64,000 nucleotides of DNA, taken from assembly GCA_047626725.1 (NCBI GenBank), contig JBLHSG010000002.1, positions 96,439 through 160,438 of the forward strand, given 5' to 3'. Under the pieces are notes generated by a model that did no database searches, was not told the DNA's origin, and saw nothing but the letters and a program-made list of their open reading frames with translations. The translations under genes were made by a program, and so were the position numbers. Positions 1-8,461 of this stretch are shown piece by piece. Source of the stretch: Ascidiaceihabitans sp034111945. GTDB lineage: Bacteria > Pseudomonadota > Alphaproteobacteria > Rhodobacterales > Rhodobacteraceae. Positions within the stretch are counted from its first letter, which is position 1. Every line of letters begins with the position of its first letter.

Positions 1-878
1 TAAATCACTTCGCTGACCATCAGGCCTGCGTTTCCAGCGATCAAACGCCCCGGTTCGATTTCGATTTCGCAGCCCAGATGGCCTAACGTGCGTTGAACAA
101 GAGCACCATAATCTGACGGCAAAGGCGGTGCGGCGTTGGACCGTTCATACGGAATACCCAGCCCGCCACCCAGATCAAGACGGCGAATGTTGTGACCCTG
201 CGCACGCAATTCCAGCGTCAGTTCCGCGACCTTTTCATAGGCCAACTCGAACGGCGTCAGGTCAGTCAATTGGCTGCCGATATGCACGTCGATCCCGATC
301 ACATCGAGACCCTTCATCGCGCCAGCCATCGCGTAGACTTCGTGCGCCCGCGAGATCGGAATACCAAATTTATTCTCGGATTTCCCCGTGGCAATTTTGG
401 CGTGGGTTTTGGCATCAACATCAGGATTTACGCGAATGGTGATTGGCGCAACTTTGCCCAATTCCAGCGCGACGGCATTCAACACAACCATTTCAGGTTC
501 TGATTCGACGTTGAATTGGCGAATGCCACCCGTCAATGCCAGATGGATTTCATCACGGGTTTTGCCAACGCCAGAAAACACGATCCGATCGCCAGGAATG
601 CCTGCGGCCTTGGCACGCAAATATTCACCGCCAGACACAACATCCATGCCAGCGCCCGCATCGCCCAACGTCTTGAGGATTGCCTGATTGCTGGCCGCTT
701 TCATCGCGTAGCATACCAAGTGATCCATGCCGGCCAATGCCTCATCAAACAGATGAAAATGGCGCAGCAAAGTCGCTGTGGAATAAACATAAAAAGGAGT
801 ACCAACAGCAGCTGCAATTTCAGCCACGGGCACGTTTTCGGCGTAAAGTGCGCCATCTTTGTACAAGAAATGATCCAT
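1..878 (-). CDS. lysA: Diaminopimelate decarboxylase, 5' part (C-terminus beyond window edge)
   Basis: LysA converts meso-diaminopimelate to L-lysine with PLP in the last step of lysine synthesis. The reverse-strand reading frame starts at the ATG whose first base is 878 (protein begins MDHFLYKDGALYAENVPVAE) and runs off the left edge after about 292 codons. The alanine racemase-type barrel is recognisable: YAMKAASNQAIL carries the PLP lysine, followed by HIGSQ and the glycine-rich LGGGLGIPY, then EPGR near the edge. An upstream in-frame ATG at 887 exists, but the 878 start matches the usual N-terminus of the family. It follows the ATP-grasp gene on the same strand with about 50 bases between them and lies downstream of argH, an arrangement common in Rhodobacteraceae. 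The remaining C-terminal third is outside the window. Confidence 0.95.
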   Translation of the reverse strand, partial: MDHFLYKDGALYAENVPVAEIAAAVGTPFYVYSTATLLRHFHLFDEALAGMDHLVCYAMKAASNQAILKTLGDAGAGMDVVSGGEYLRAKAAGIPGDRIVFSGVGKTRDEIHLALTGGIRQFNVESEPEMVVLNAVALELGKVAPITIRVNPDVDAKTHAKIATGKSENKFGIPISRAHEVYAMAGAMKGLDVIGIDVHIGSQLTDLTPFELAYEKVAELTLELRAQGHNIRRLDLGGGLGIPYERSNAAPPLPSDYGALVQRTLGHLGCEIEIEPGRLIAGNAGLMVSEVI

Positions 879-931
879 GCCCCGCATCAGCCATGAATTG
901 CGGGGCAGGTCAATGTCGATCCTGTTGGTTT

Positions 932-2095
932 TTATTTAGCGAGCTTTTTCATACGTGCGATTTTGGCCTGTTGGCGGTCTGAAACCACATTCCAGATTGG
1001 TGCAAAATCGCTGTTCAACACACCACGACGCGCAGCCAACTGGTACAGGGAATGCGACGGGTTATCGTTACATTCAACGATTTTTGGCCCCTCGTCTGTC
1101 ATTGCAATGTCCCAACCGCAGACCCCGAATTCAGGAAAAATCGCGTGGGCATCACGGGCCAAATCAATCGCGGCCTGCCAATCGGGCATCTGAGCGCCCA
1201 CAACTGGCACACCAGATTTCGGGTGTTCTGCAATGTCCGCAGTGTCGCGGCCGGACCCTTGGCGACAAGCCTGAACCACGCCTGTTTCCAAATCGATGTG
1301 GGCCAGCATGCTGCCGTCTTGCCAGAAATTATCGGACATCGCGTTGTGTGCGGGGATTTTCCAGACGCTATAAACCGGTCGTGGCGCAGCGCCGTCCATG
1401 GCTGTCACAATGCGAACGCAGCCAATGGCCTTGCCTGTGACGTTGGCCAATGTATCGTGCTGGATCAGCGCCTTTTGGAACAAATATCCGCCCGCATATT
1501 TTGTGGTGACTTCGGCGCAGAACGCGGTCAGATCAACGGACTTTCCATTGCCGAGGGTCAAAGTCGTGCCATCACAGGCCGTCAACAAAACGGATCCCAC
1601 AGATTCAGAACCGTGCGCTGGTTTGCCAAAAATTGGGTAATTCGCCGCGTCCGTCAGGAACGATTTTATCGCGTCGGCGTCGCGCAATGCTGGCAATGTG
1701 CCAAAGTGGCGATGGGTTGATGCAACCGCAAGCGTTTCGGTGGTCGCGATGCCCAATTGGCGTAGCAACGATGTGTACAAAACCTTGTTGCCGACAAACG
1801 CAGCCGTGGGCACAGCCGCGCGTGGTGACAGGCGGGCGTTCAGCGCGATGTTGGATGTAATACCGACGTATTCGTCGCGCGCCGCCTTGCTCATCTTTGG
1901 GTCATACAAACCGTAGGCATAGTAATCTTTGGCCGTCAGCTTGTTTTTGCCCAACCGCAACGCCAGGGATTGGCGCAATTGTTTGATCGGGCTGACGCCG
2001 AATTCTTTGGCGACCTGAACGATTGCGGGTGACGGTGCCGCAGTTTTTGGGGCCGTTTTTTCCAAAAGCGCGTTATCAAGTGTTGCTGAAGTCAT
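932..2095 (-). CDS. ATP-grasp domain protein (sugar-transfer-associated ATP-grasp type)
   Basis: 387 residues, apparently cytoplasmic with no signal peptide. The middle and C-terminal parts read like an ATP-grasp fold: a KPAHGSESVG phosphate-binding stretch near residue 157, a FQKALIQHD segment, VRIVTAMDG, and the C-terminal GWDIAMTDEGPKIVECNDNP, whose E and N residues are the usual Mg-ATP ligands. ATP-grasp enzymes join a carboxylate to an amine or thiol through an acyl phosphate; the best remembered relatives are the sugar-transfer-associated ATP-grasp proteins linked to polysaccharide or wall modification. The substrate cannot be read from sequence. It is co-directional with the DUF2834 gene upstream and lysA downstream. 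A dyad overlapping its Shine-Dalgarno region is listed separately. Confidence 0.75.
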   Translation of the reverse strand: MTSATLDNALLEKTAPKTAAPSPAIVQVAKEFGVSPIKQLRQSLALRLGKNKLTAKDYYAYGLYDPKMSKAARDEYVGITSNIALNARLSPRAAVPTAAFVGNKVLYTSLLRQLGIATTETLAVASTHRHFGTLPALRDADAIKSFLTDAANYPIFGKPAHGSESVGSVLLTACDGTTLTLGNGKSVDLTAFCAEVTTKYAGGYLFQKALIQHDTLANVTGKAIGCVRIVTAMDGAAPRPVYSVWKIPAHNAMSDNFWQDGSMLAHIDLETGVVQACRQGSGRDTADIAEHPKSGVPVVGAQMPDWQAAIDLARDAHAIFPEFGVCGWDIAMTDEGPKIVECNDNPSHSLYQLAARRGVLNSDFAPIWNVVSDRQQAKIARMKKLAK

Positions 2096-2104
2096 GCCAA
2101 ATAT

Positions 2105-2133
2105 CCTGCTCGGTTTTTTACCTTTGAAGCAGG
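2105..2133 (-). promoter_or_regulatory. Hairpin that can cover the ribosome-binding site of the ATP-grasp gene
   Basis: On the minus strand CCTGCT (2133-2128) is complementary to AGCAGG (2110-2105) with a 17-base loop rich in A. The second arm includes the AGGA Shine-Dalgarno sequence lying 8 bases before the ATG at 2095. This is seen directly. Whether the 6-bp stem folds in the mRNA and limits translation is inference, and a chance dyad is possible. Confidence 0.3.
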
Positions 2134-2203
2134 GGTAAATGGAAATAATGGCGCAAATTGGGCGTCACTGTTTCCAATTTTAGCGAAATACAGTGCGCGT
2201 CGT

Positions 2204-2521
2204 TCAGGTGACGGGGCGCGTGCGCAAGAAAAGGTACAGCGGCAAGCCACAGCTGACACCGATGCAAAACGTTGCAGGGATCGCAATCAAGGCGATGAAA
2301 TTACGGCGTGTGGCGACTTCAGCGATGATCCAAACGGTTAACGCGATTGCGGCAATAGTCAGATCCCAGACCAGCCCACTAGACGCCGCGTTGGCGTGCC
2401 ATGCATCGACCATAGCCATGATATCATAGCCATTGGTCTGAAACCATTGGATAAAATAATACATCGGATGAATGGCACCCCAGACCGCAAGGCCCAGATA
2501 AATTATACGCAGTGGGGACAT
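2204..2521 (-). CDS. DUF2834 family small membrane protein
   Basis: 105 residues from the ATG at 2521 (MSPLRIIYLGLAVWGAIHPM). Three hydrophobic helices are visible: about residues 5-25, 44-62 and 72-95. The first has the WGAIHPMYYF pattern typical of DUF2834 proteins, a family of unknown function that often occurs with three or four membrane spans. An in-frame ATG eight codons upstream (2545) would add MALSKGIK, but this lies inside the preceding lipoprotein gene and has no better ribosome site. The lipoprotein stop codon (2523-2525) ends one base before this ATG, so translation is probably coupled. It belongs to the argH-lipoprotein-lysA transcription unit. Confidence 0.8.
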   Translation of the reverse strand: MSPLRIIYLGLAVWGAIHPMYYFIQWFQTNGYDIMAMVDAWHANAASSGLVWDLTIAAIALTVWIIAEVATRRNFIALIAIPATFCIGVSCGLPLYLFLRTRPVT

Positions 2522-2522
2522 C

Positions 2523-2684
2523 TTAATACCTTTTGATAACGCCAACGTTCACAGACCCCGACACATCAACGCCCGGTTGGGTTGTCGATGGCTGCTGTCT
2601 TTGATGGGTATACGTCGGTTTTGCCGCGTTTGGATCACAGGCCGCAGCCAAAACAACAAGGCTGAAGGCCAGTGCCAGTTTCAA
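2523..2684 (-). CDS. Small lipoprotein, 53 residues, TTG start
   Basis: A reading frame too short for usual length filters. The protein starts MKLALAFSLVVLAAACDPN: a classical type II signal peptide with lipobox VLAAAC, so the mature protein would begin at Cys16. The tail contains VDVSGSVNVGVI, resembling the SVSVG stretch of the lipoprotein encoded just upstream. The only suitable start is a TTG (first base 2684) overlapping the TGA of the upstream gene as TTGA, which suggests translational coupling. The stop lies immediately before the DUF2834 start. Function unknown; probably anchored in the inner or outer membrane. Confidence 0.65.
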   Translation of the reverse strand: MKLALAFSLVVLAAACDPNAAKPTYTHQRQQPSTTQPGVDVSGSVNVGVIKRY

Positions 2685-2857
2685 AAAATGTTCCAGCCAA
2701 GCGAAAATGGCCCCTTGCGAACACTGACGCCAGCGTTGGTGTTCAGACCGTTTGGCCCGACAGAAACACCTGCATTCAGGTTCGGCGTAATGGGTTCGCC
2801 GTCAGCGCCACAGGCCGCAAGCCCCAGGGCCAAAACCAATGTCATTACATATTTCAT
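2681..2857 (-). CDS. Small lipoprotein, 58 residues, coupled to argH
   Basis: The ATG (first base 2857) overlaps the argH TGA as ATGA. The protein MKYVMTLVLALGLAACGADG has a lipoprotein signal with lipobox GLAAC (Cys16), then a short mature region with the near repeat NAGVSVGPNGLNTNAGVSV. Short lipoproteins of this kind between argH and lysA are frequent in Rhodobacteraceae and are annotated only as hypothetical lipoproteins. The internal NAGVSV duplication and the similarity to the following 53-residue lipoprotein suggest that the two arose by duplication. No enzymatic role can be proposed. Confidence 0.75.
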   Translation of the reverse strand: MKYVMTLVLALGLAACGADGEPITPNLNAGVSVGPNGLNTNAGVSVRKGPFSLGWNIF

Positions 2858-4245
2858 GCCAGCAATTCCTTCCAGCGTTTGATCTGCGTACGCACTTGCG
2901 CCGGGGCTGTTCCGCCATAAGACATACGCGAGTTGACCGAGTTTTGCACACCCAAGACATCAAACACATCGGCGGTGATCTGCCCGTGAACCGATTGCAT
3001 GTCTGTCAGGCTAAGGTCCGGCAAATCGCAATCCTTGCCTTCGGCCATGGCCACCAACGTGCCGGTGATGTGGTGTGCATCGCGGAACGGCATGCCAAGG
3101 ACGCGCACCAGCCAGTCAGCCAAATCAGTCGCGGTAGAAAAACCGGACGCGGCGGCCACGGCAAGGCTATCGCGGTTGGCGGTCATGTCTTTGACCATGC
3201 CTTCCATCGCGGCCATCGCCAGCATCCATGAATCGGCGGCATCGAACACTTGTTCTTTGTCTTCTTGCATGTCCTTTGAATAGGTCAGCGGCAGCCCTTT
3301 CATCACCATCATCAGGCTGACGTTCGCCCCAAAAATACGCCCGATCTTGGCACGGATCAATTCTGCGGCGTCCGGGTTTTTCTTTTGCGGCATGATCGAT
3401 GATCCGGTGGAAAACCGGTCAGACAAGGTCACAAACCGGAATTGAGCAGAGGACCAGATCACCAGTTCTTCGGCAAAACGCGACAGATGCATGGCACTGA
3501 TCGACGCGACGCTTAGGAAATCCAGCGCGAAATCACGATCACTGACCGCGTCCAACGAGTTGGCGGAGGGGCGATCAAAACCCAATGCTTCGGCTGTCAT
3601 GTGACGGTCAATCGGGAACGACGTGCCAGCCAACGCAGCCGCACCAAGTGGCGATTCATTCATCCGTTTGCGCGCATCGCGCACCCGCGACAAATCACGG
3701 CCAAACATTTCAACATAGGCCAACATGTGGTGGCCCCACGTAACAGGTTGGGCGACTTGCAGATGCGTGAAACCGGGCATGACCCAATCTGCGCCTGCTT
3801 CGGCCTGACCCAACAGCGCGTGGATCAGTGCCAGCAATCCGGCCTCTGCGGCATCAAACTGGTCACGCACCCACAGTTTAAAATCTGTCGCGACCTGATC
3901 GTTGCGCGACCGCCCCGTGTGCAGACGACCCGCAGGTTCGCCGATAATTTCCTTCAGACGGCTCTCAACATTCATGTGGATGTCTTCGAGCGCGGTGGAA
4001 AATTCAAACGTTCCGCCCTCGATTTCTGACAAGACCGTGAGCAGGCCTTCACGAATGGCCACGACATCGGTATCTGTCAAAATACCGGTGGCGCCCAACA
4101 TGGCGGCATGGGCGCGCGACCCTGCGATATCTTGTGCAGCCATGCGCTGGTCAAACCCGATGGAGGCATTGATGGCTTCCATAATGGCGTCTGGTCCAGC
4201 AGCAAAACGGCCGCCCCACATGGTGTTCGAAGAGTTGTCAGTCAT
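2854..4245 (-). CDS. argH: Argininosuccinate lyase
   Basis: ArgH splits argininosuccinate into arginine and fumarate, the last step of arginine synthesis; it is a cytosolic homotetramer of the fumarase/aspartase superfamily. The chosen start (MTDNSSNTMWGGRF, first base 4245) gives 463 residues, the normal length; a longer frame starting 27 codons upstream would run into the divergent promoter region. Visible signatures are MWGGRF at the N-terminus, TGRSRNDQVATD, and the superfamily signature GSSIMPQKKNPD with the catalytic serine. The 3' end overlaps the next lipoprotein gene by ATGA. A TlpA-like gene is transcribed divergently from only 25 bases away, so both promoters must lie in very short or overlapping sequence. 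Confidence 0.97.
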   Translation of the reverse strand: MTDNSSNTMWGGRFAAGPDAIMEAINASIGFDQRMAAQDIAGSRAHAAMLGATGILTDTDVVAIREGLLTVLSEIEGGTFEFSTALEDIHMNVESRLKEIIGEPAGRLHTGRSRNDQVATDFKLWVRDQFDAAEAGLLALIHALLGQAEAGADWVMPGFTHLQVAQPVTWGHHMLAYVEMFGRDLSRVRDARKRMNESPLGAAALAGTSFPIDRHMTAEALGFDRPSANSLDAVSDRDFALDFLSVASISAMHLSRFAEELVIWSSAQFRFVTLSDRFSTGSSIMPQKKNPDAAELIRAKIGRIFGANVSLMMVMKGLPLTYSKDMQEDKEQVFDAADSWMLAMAAMEGMVKDMTANRDSLAVAAASGFSTATDLADWLVRVLGMPFRDAHHITGTLVAMAEGKDCDLPDLSLTDMQSVHGQITADVFDVLGVQNSVNSRMSYGGTAPAQVRTQIKRWKELLA

Positions 4246-4270
4246 GTAAAAAGAGCCTTTTGGAGACAAA

Positions 4271-4831
4271 ATGAAACATATTGTTGCTGCGATCATGTAT
4301 ACGGCGCTGGCCTTGGGCGCAAACACTGCAATCGCCGATACGTCAGATGCGGCGGCCTTGCGATCCGGTGATATGAAAAAACTGGTGTTTCATGGCACGC
4401 CCGAAGGTGTTTCGAATGCCGCGTTTGAATTGGCGGACGGTGCGGGCCCCCAAACCCTTGAGGCGTATGAGGGCAAATATGTTTTGCTGAATTTCTGGGC
4501 CACGTGGTGTGCGCCTTGCCGCAAAGAAATGCCGATGCTGTCCGAATTACAGGATGAATTCAGCGGCGATAAGTTCGAAGTTCTGACAATCGCAACGGGC
4601 CGTAATTCACCTGCGGGGATCACAAAGTTCTTTGCAGACACCGGTATTACCAACCTGCCCCGCCATCAGGATCCGAAACAGAAACTGGCCAGCCAGATGG
4701 GTATTTTTGGTCTGCCGATCACCGTGATCCTTGATCCGCAGGGGCGTGAAATTGCCCGCCTGCGTGGTGATGCGGATTGGGCCAGCGACAGCGCCAAGGC
4801 GATCATCGCTGAACTGATTTCCGAAGATTAA
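4271..4831 (+). CDS. TlpA-like periplasmic thioredoxin (disulfide reductase family)
   Basis: 186 residues with a Sec signal peptide (cleavage likely after residue 22, NTAIA-DT) and a thioredoxin fold. The active site is FWATWCAPCRKEMPML with Cys80 and Cys83, and the cis-proline motif GLPITVILD lies near residue 155. TlpA/ResA proteins reduce disulfides in the periplasm, for example during cytochrome c or Cu-A centre maturation. The divergent argH/TlpA-like arrangement is common in Rhodobacteraceae. The client protein cannot be told from the sequence. A hairpin follows the stop codon. Confidence 0.9.
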   Translation: MKHIVAAIMYTALALGANTAIADTSDAAALRSGDMKKLVFHGTPEGVSNAAFELADGAGPQTLEAYEGKYVLLNFWATWCAPCRKEMPMLSELQDEFSGDKFEVLTIATGRNSPAGITKFFADTGITNLPRHQDPKQKLASQMGIFGLPITVILDPQGREIARLRGDADWASDSAKAIIAELISED

Positions 4832-4840
4832 ATCAACGGG

Positions 4841-4865
4841 CCACCAGCCTCATCAGGCTGCGTGG
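4841..4865. terminator. Hairpin between convergent TlpA-like and Hint genes
   Basis: CCACCAGCCT pairs with AGGCTGCGTGG through a 4-base loop CATC and one bulged C. The hairpin covers the stop codon of the Hint gene and lies just after the stop of the thioredoxin gene. It probably serves transcription from both sides, although a clear T run is missing. Confidence 0.45.
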
Positions 4866-5914
4866 CTCAGGATTGCGGCCTCGGATGCGGACAGGTTGCG
4901 CCGCGCGTATCCGCCATATGTGTGCGGGTCGTATTCCAGATCAGGAAACTGCGAAAGCAGGCGCGCACGGTCTGCGGCTTCAAGCGTTTTCAGCGCGGCA
5001 TTTGCCGGATGGAAGCTTTCTGTTTCGATGCCATTTGCCCACAAAACCTGATGATCCGGCAACAACAGGTGCACATACGTGACCTTTTGCACGTTCACAT
5101 CAACAGTGATCGACGTCCCGTTAATCAAGTCTTTTGCCGCGACCAAAACCTCGGGTGTATTGAACAATGCGCGGGCTTCATCGCCCTGAATGACCATGCG
5201 ATGTTCCGGTGACACCAACAGTTCTTCGTCCGGGCGATCAAGGCCAAGCGCGCCAGCTTTGATCCGGACAGGACGCAGTTGTGGCATCGCAAACAAACGC
5301 GCGCCGGTCATGTGACGGCTGCCAATCCACAAGATATCTTGAGCGCCGTTGTCCTTTGTCTGGACCTTGTCGCCTTCGCGCAGATCCTGAATGAGGCGTG
5401 GACCATCAGGCGTTTCAATACGCGTATTTGGCGTGAAACAAATCACCCCACCACTGGCTGGCACCATCGGGTTTACCGCGGCTGTTCCCAGCGTGTGATG
5501 CACGATCCAAAGGTCACAATTGCGCGGCGGCATTTGATCCATGAACATCAACAATGGCTGCGATCCACGACCGACTTCGATCAAGGTCACGGTATAGCTT
5601 TGCGCCCCGTCAGTGACGACAAAACTGCTGTCCATCAGCGGGCTGTCATCGACCACGTCAGACGCTATCGGTTTGTTTTCAACGGCTGCCCCAACCAGGC
5701 GGTGCACCATGCGTGCCGCCCGTTTGCGCAAATTTTCTGATCCGTTCGCACCATCTAGTCGCAATACATCAGCCGGACCGTCCACGCGGACTGCGTCCCC
5801 TCGCCATGACCACGCCGCACCCACACTTAGGGAATGCAGTGGCGCAGCATCTAGACCATCAACTTCTGTTTGCGACCAAGAGATGACAAACGTGCCTCTA
5901 AAGCCCGTTTTCAT
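4853..5914 (-). CDS. Hint-domain protein
   Basis: About 353 residues. The N-terminal half has no recognised domain. The central part begins GVICFTPNTRIETPDGP, the start of a Hint module, followed by DLREGDKVQTKDNG, VRIKAGALG, LVSPEHRM, YVHLLLPDHQVLWANGIETESFHP. This is the Hint_2 pattern abundant in roseobacters: the Cys after VI (about residue 159 from the ATG start) would be the self-splicing nucleophile and SPEHRM the histidine block, but no C-terminal intein asparagine or extein is evident. Such proteins are thought to be related to hedgehog/intein autoprocessing; the true role is unknown. A TTG two codons upstream (5920) is an alternative start. It is convergent with the thioredoxin gene. 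Confidence 0.8.
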   Translation of the reverse strand: MKTGFRGTFVISWSQTEVDGLDAAPLHSLSVGAAWSWRGDAVRVDGPADVLRLDGANGSENLRKRAARMVHRLVGAAVENKPIASDVVDDSPLMDSSFVVTDGAQSYTVTLIEVGRGSQPLLMFMDQMPPRNCDLWIVHHTLGTAAVNPMVPASGGVICFTPNTRIETPDGPRLIQDLREGDKVQTKDNGAQDILWIGSRHMTGARLFAMPQLRPVRIKAGALGLDRPDEELLVSPEHRMVIQGDEARALFNTPEVLVAAKDLINGTSITVDVNVQKVTYVHLLLPDHQVLWANGIETESFHPANAALKTLEAADRARLLSQFPDLEYDPHTYGGYARRNLSASEAAILSHAA

Positions 5915-6031
5915 TTCCAAATTGCCTGCCTCATTAGTATCGAGCGGTTTTCCGCCTCTATTAACCTATCGTTAACAAACACAAATCACTTCTAAAAGAC
6001 CGGAATTGTGTCAGTCTCGAAAGTGTGACTT

Positions 6032-6949
6032 TTAAAACTTGAGGTTGAACTTGACAGATCCCACAACTTGGCCACTGCCCTGACCTTCGAATTCTTCGCC
6101 CAGCCACGTCACCCCGTAAAACCCGCCTGCGCCGCTTTTATTTTGCACATGTAGGCCCGCGCGCACACGATCACGGGTGTTGGTTGTACTAAGCCCACGG
6201 TTGGTTGGTAAAAACACGGACGATCCCACATGCGCCATGTCCGCGCCGATCACAAAACTGGCACCAGACCACGCATCATTTTTGATCGTGCGGTAACGGT
6301 GGCCCGTGACCGGATCACGCACCAGCAATTCGCCCTTGCCCAATTGCCCAAAGGTCAGGTCAAAACCGGCCCGCACCAGCGTTTCCGCCCCTGCTCGCGC
6401 CTCAACAAAGGGGCGCAAATTGGTCGTTTCATTCAGGTCAACCGAACGACCCATTTCCATAACAAAGGTCGGGCGGATCTGGTTACTGATCTGATTGTCC
6501 AGCACGCCACTGGACGGTCGGGCCACCCCGAATACATCGTGCAGCGTATCCTGAAAGCTGCCCAAACCCGTCGAAGACCCGATAAAAACCAGATCAGCAC
6601 CCAACGCGAATTCGGTATTTTTCTTTTGAAAATGCGAATGAACACCAATCGACAACGCGCCTGCATACGGTCGATCGCCGGCTGCGGGTGTTTGTAGATT
6701 TGCGGGTGCGATGATTTCGCCGCCAAGACGCAATTCTATAATTTCGCCAAAACTGTTGGGCAATGCGCCCGTCCATTCAGGCCCCCAAACTCGAGAGGAC
6801 GTGACCGAACCTGTGCGCCAGCGGTCTTGGCCGTCGCCGACAAAATCATTGGTCAAAAGGAGGCCAAAGCCAAGGCGCACACGGTCTGCATGGGCGACAC
6901 CGGACAATAGAATGAGCGCACTAAGTGCGGCTACAAATTGGCGAAACAT
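6032..6949 (-). CDS. LpxR-type lipid A deacylase family outer-membrane protein (DUF2219)
   Basis: 305 residues with a signal peptide ending near VAHA-DR. LpxR is a 12-strand outer-membrane barrel that removes the 3'-acyloxyacyl chain of lipid A. The family motif TNDFVGDGQDRWRTG is present near residues 33-47, including the Asn-Asp pair that is catalytic in the Salmonella enzyme, and a later TLHDVFG histidine (about 137) could be the base. The protein ends in FNLKF with a C-terminal aromatic, as expected for a barrel inserted by BAM. ATG at 6949 was preferred to a TTG at 6952. No operon partner is visible. Activity on lipid A is inferred from family membership. Confidence 0.8.
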   Translation of the reverse strand: MFRQFVAALSALILLSGVAHADRVRLGFGLLLTNDFVGDGQDRWRTGSVTSSRVWGPEWTGALPNSFGEIIELRLGGEIIAPANLQTPAAGDRPYAGALSIGVHSHFQKKNTEFALGADLVFIGSSTGLGSFQDTLHDVFGVARPSSGVLDNQISNQIRPTFVMEMGRSVDLNETTNLRPFVEARAGAETLVRAGFDLTFGQLGKGELLVRDPVTGHRYRTIKNDAWSGASFVIGADMAHVGSSVFLPTNRGLSTTNTRDRVRAGLHVQNKSGAGGFYGVTWLGEEFEGQGSGQVVGSVKFNLKF

Positions 6950-7076
6950 CAACGAAAACCCCGTCTGAAATGCCCCCCCGAGCGCGTTTTACCTAGCGCG
7001 CGCACCCAAAGGTGGCCAGAGTTTTCAAACAGATGCCTCGAATTTTGGCGCGGGTGTTGCGCCTTAGCCCACGCGA

Positions 7077-8228
7077 TCAGCCCAGACTGCGCAGCAACGC
7101 CTGTGATGGATCGCCTGTCGCGGCTTGGCCGATGCTGGACTGATAATTACTGATGGCTTTGCGGCTGTTGGGGCCGATCACGCCGTCCGCGCCGTCAGTG
7201 TCGAACCCTTTGGCGGTCAGGCGTTCTTGCAACCTGATCCGGTCCTTTTTGGTCAACCCGTTTTCATCAGGCGGGAACGAACCGCGCAACGGCCCTGCGC
7301 CACCGATGCGGTCTGCCAAATGGCCAACCCCGATCGCATAGGCATCCGAATTGTTGTAGCGTTTGATTGCGCGAAAGTTGCTGGTGACCGCAAATTTTGG
7401 CCCACCCGGTTGTGGCTGAATGATGCTGCCTGCTGGCGCGCCCGAGCCTGCTTCTGCGCCCCAACGTGTGCCGCGTGTCCAGCCGTTGCGTTTCAAATAT
7501 GCCGCCGTAGATGCCAAGGCGTCAGTCGGATCGTCGGACCAGATGTCGCGTCGCCCATCGCCGGTAAAATCAACTGCAAACGCCTGATACGATGTCGGGA
7601 TGAACTGCGTGTGCCCCATCGCACCGGCCCAACTGCCGGTCATTTGTGACGCTGGAATGTCACCGTTCTGGATGATTTTTAACGCTGCGATCAGCTGTTT
7701 TTCAAAGAACGCGCCGCGCCGCCCATCAAACGCCAATGTTGATGTCGCCGATATCACCGGCACATCGCCGCGCCGTTCGCCAAAGAAACTCTCGAGCCCC
7801 CAGATCGCCGCGATAATTTCCGCATCGACCCCGTATTTGCCCTCAAGCGTGGTCAGCGTGCCGCGGTGACGTGCAAAGGCTGCGCGCCCCTTGCTGATGC
7901 GTTCGTCAGAGGCGGCGATGGACAAGTAGTCTTCGAGGCTGCGTTTGAATTCTGTCTGGTTGCGGTCGCGTTTTACGACGCCGGGCAAATACCCTGTCCC
8001 GCGAAATGCAGTGCGCAAAGTTGCGTCACTTATGCCCTTGCTTGAGGCCCGCGCGCGGAACGATCGCACCCACGCGTCATAGCTGCTGTTGGGTGTCGGT
8101 CGCAAATCTGCGGGCAAACCTGACGGGCGCGCAACGCTGCGTGTCCCCCCGGTTTGCGCCGTCGAACTGCATGCGCCCAATCCAAGGGCCATGGCCCCAA
8201 ATCCGAAATTCCGTCTTGTAATGCTCAT
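7077..8228 (-). CDS. Lytic murein transglycosylase, MltB type, with peptidoglycan-binding tail
   Basis: 383 residues from MSITRRNFGFGAMALGLGACSS. The leader combines an RRNF motif with a lipobox (LGAC, Cys20), so it is probably a lipoprotein. The catalytic SLT_2 domain has the signature AAIWGLESFFG with Glu146 as the acid/base, followed by AMGHTQFIPTSY and DGRRDIWSDDPTDALASTAAYL. The C-terminal 60 residues match a PG_binding_1 domain (RLQERLTAKGFDTDGADGVIGPNSRKAI). It cleaves the glycan strand of murein to 1,6-anhydro-muropeptides during remodelling. An upstream in-frame start 15 codons earlier lacks a signal-like sequence and was not used. Confidence 0.93.
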   Translation of the reverse strand: MSITRRNFGFGAMALGLGACSSTAQTGGTRSVARPSGLPADLRPTPNSSYDAWVRSFRARASSKGISDATLRTAFRGTGYLPGVVKRDRNQTEFKRSLEDYLSIAASDERISKGRAAFARHRGTLTTLEGKYGVDAEIIAAIWGLESFFGERRGDVPVISATSTLAFDGRRGAFFEKQLIAALKIIQNGDIPASQMTGSWAGAMGHTQFIPTSYQAFAVDFTGDGRRDIWSDDPTDALASTAAYLKRNGWTRGTRWGAEAGSGAPAGSIIQPQPGGPKFAVTSNFRAIKRYNNSDAYAIGVGHLADRIGGAGPLRGSFPPDENGLTKKDRIRLQERLTAKGFDTDGADGVIGPNSRKAISNYQSSIGQAATGDPSQALLRSLG

Positions 8229-8461
8229 GACACTGCCTGTTTTTATGCGTCTGATGCTTATTGTTAGCTGCATTCTAACAACAAAAACGAAGTTCGCAAA
8301 CGTGGCTTTTGTTTATAAACAGTTATCCGCCGTCGAGGCGCTGTTTTGCCAAGACTTGATCGTGATCGCGTAATAATACCGCCAAACAGTGACACGGGTT
8401 ATGTGCCCGCTATGTGTATCAGTCATGGTCGCGTAGCGGTATTTTGAAAGGCAACTGAACA

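Noticed and set aside
2092..2286. 64-residue minus-strand frame upstream of the ATP-grasp gene
   Set aside because: It overlaps the end of the DUF2834 gene and the hairpin region, with no signal or domain.
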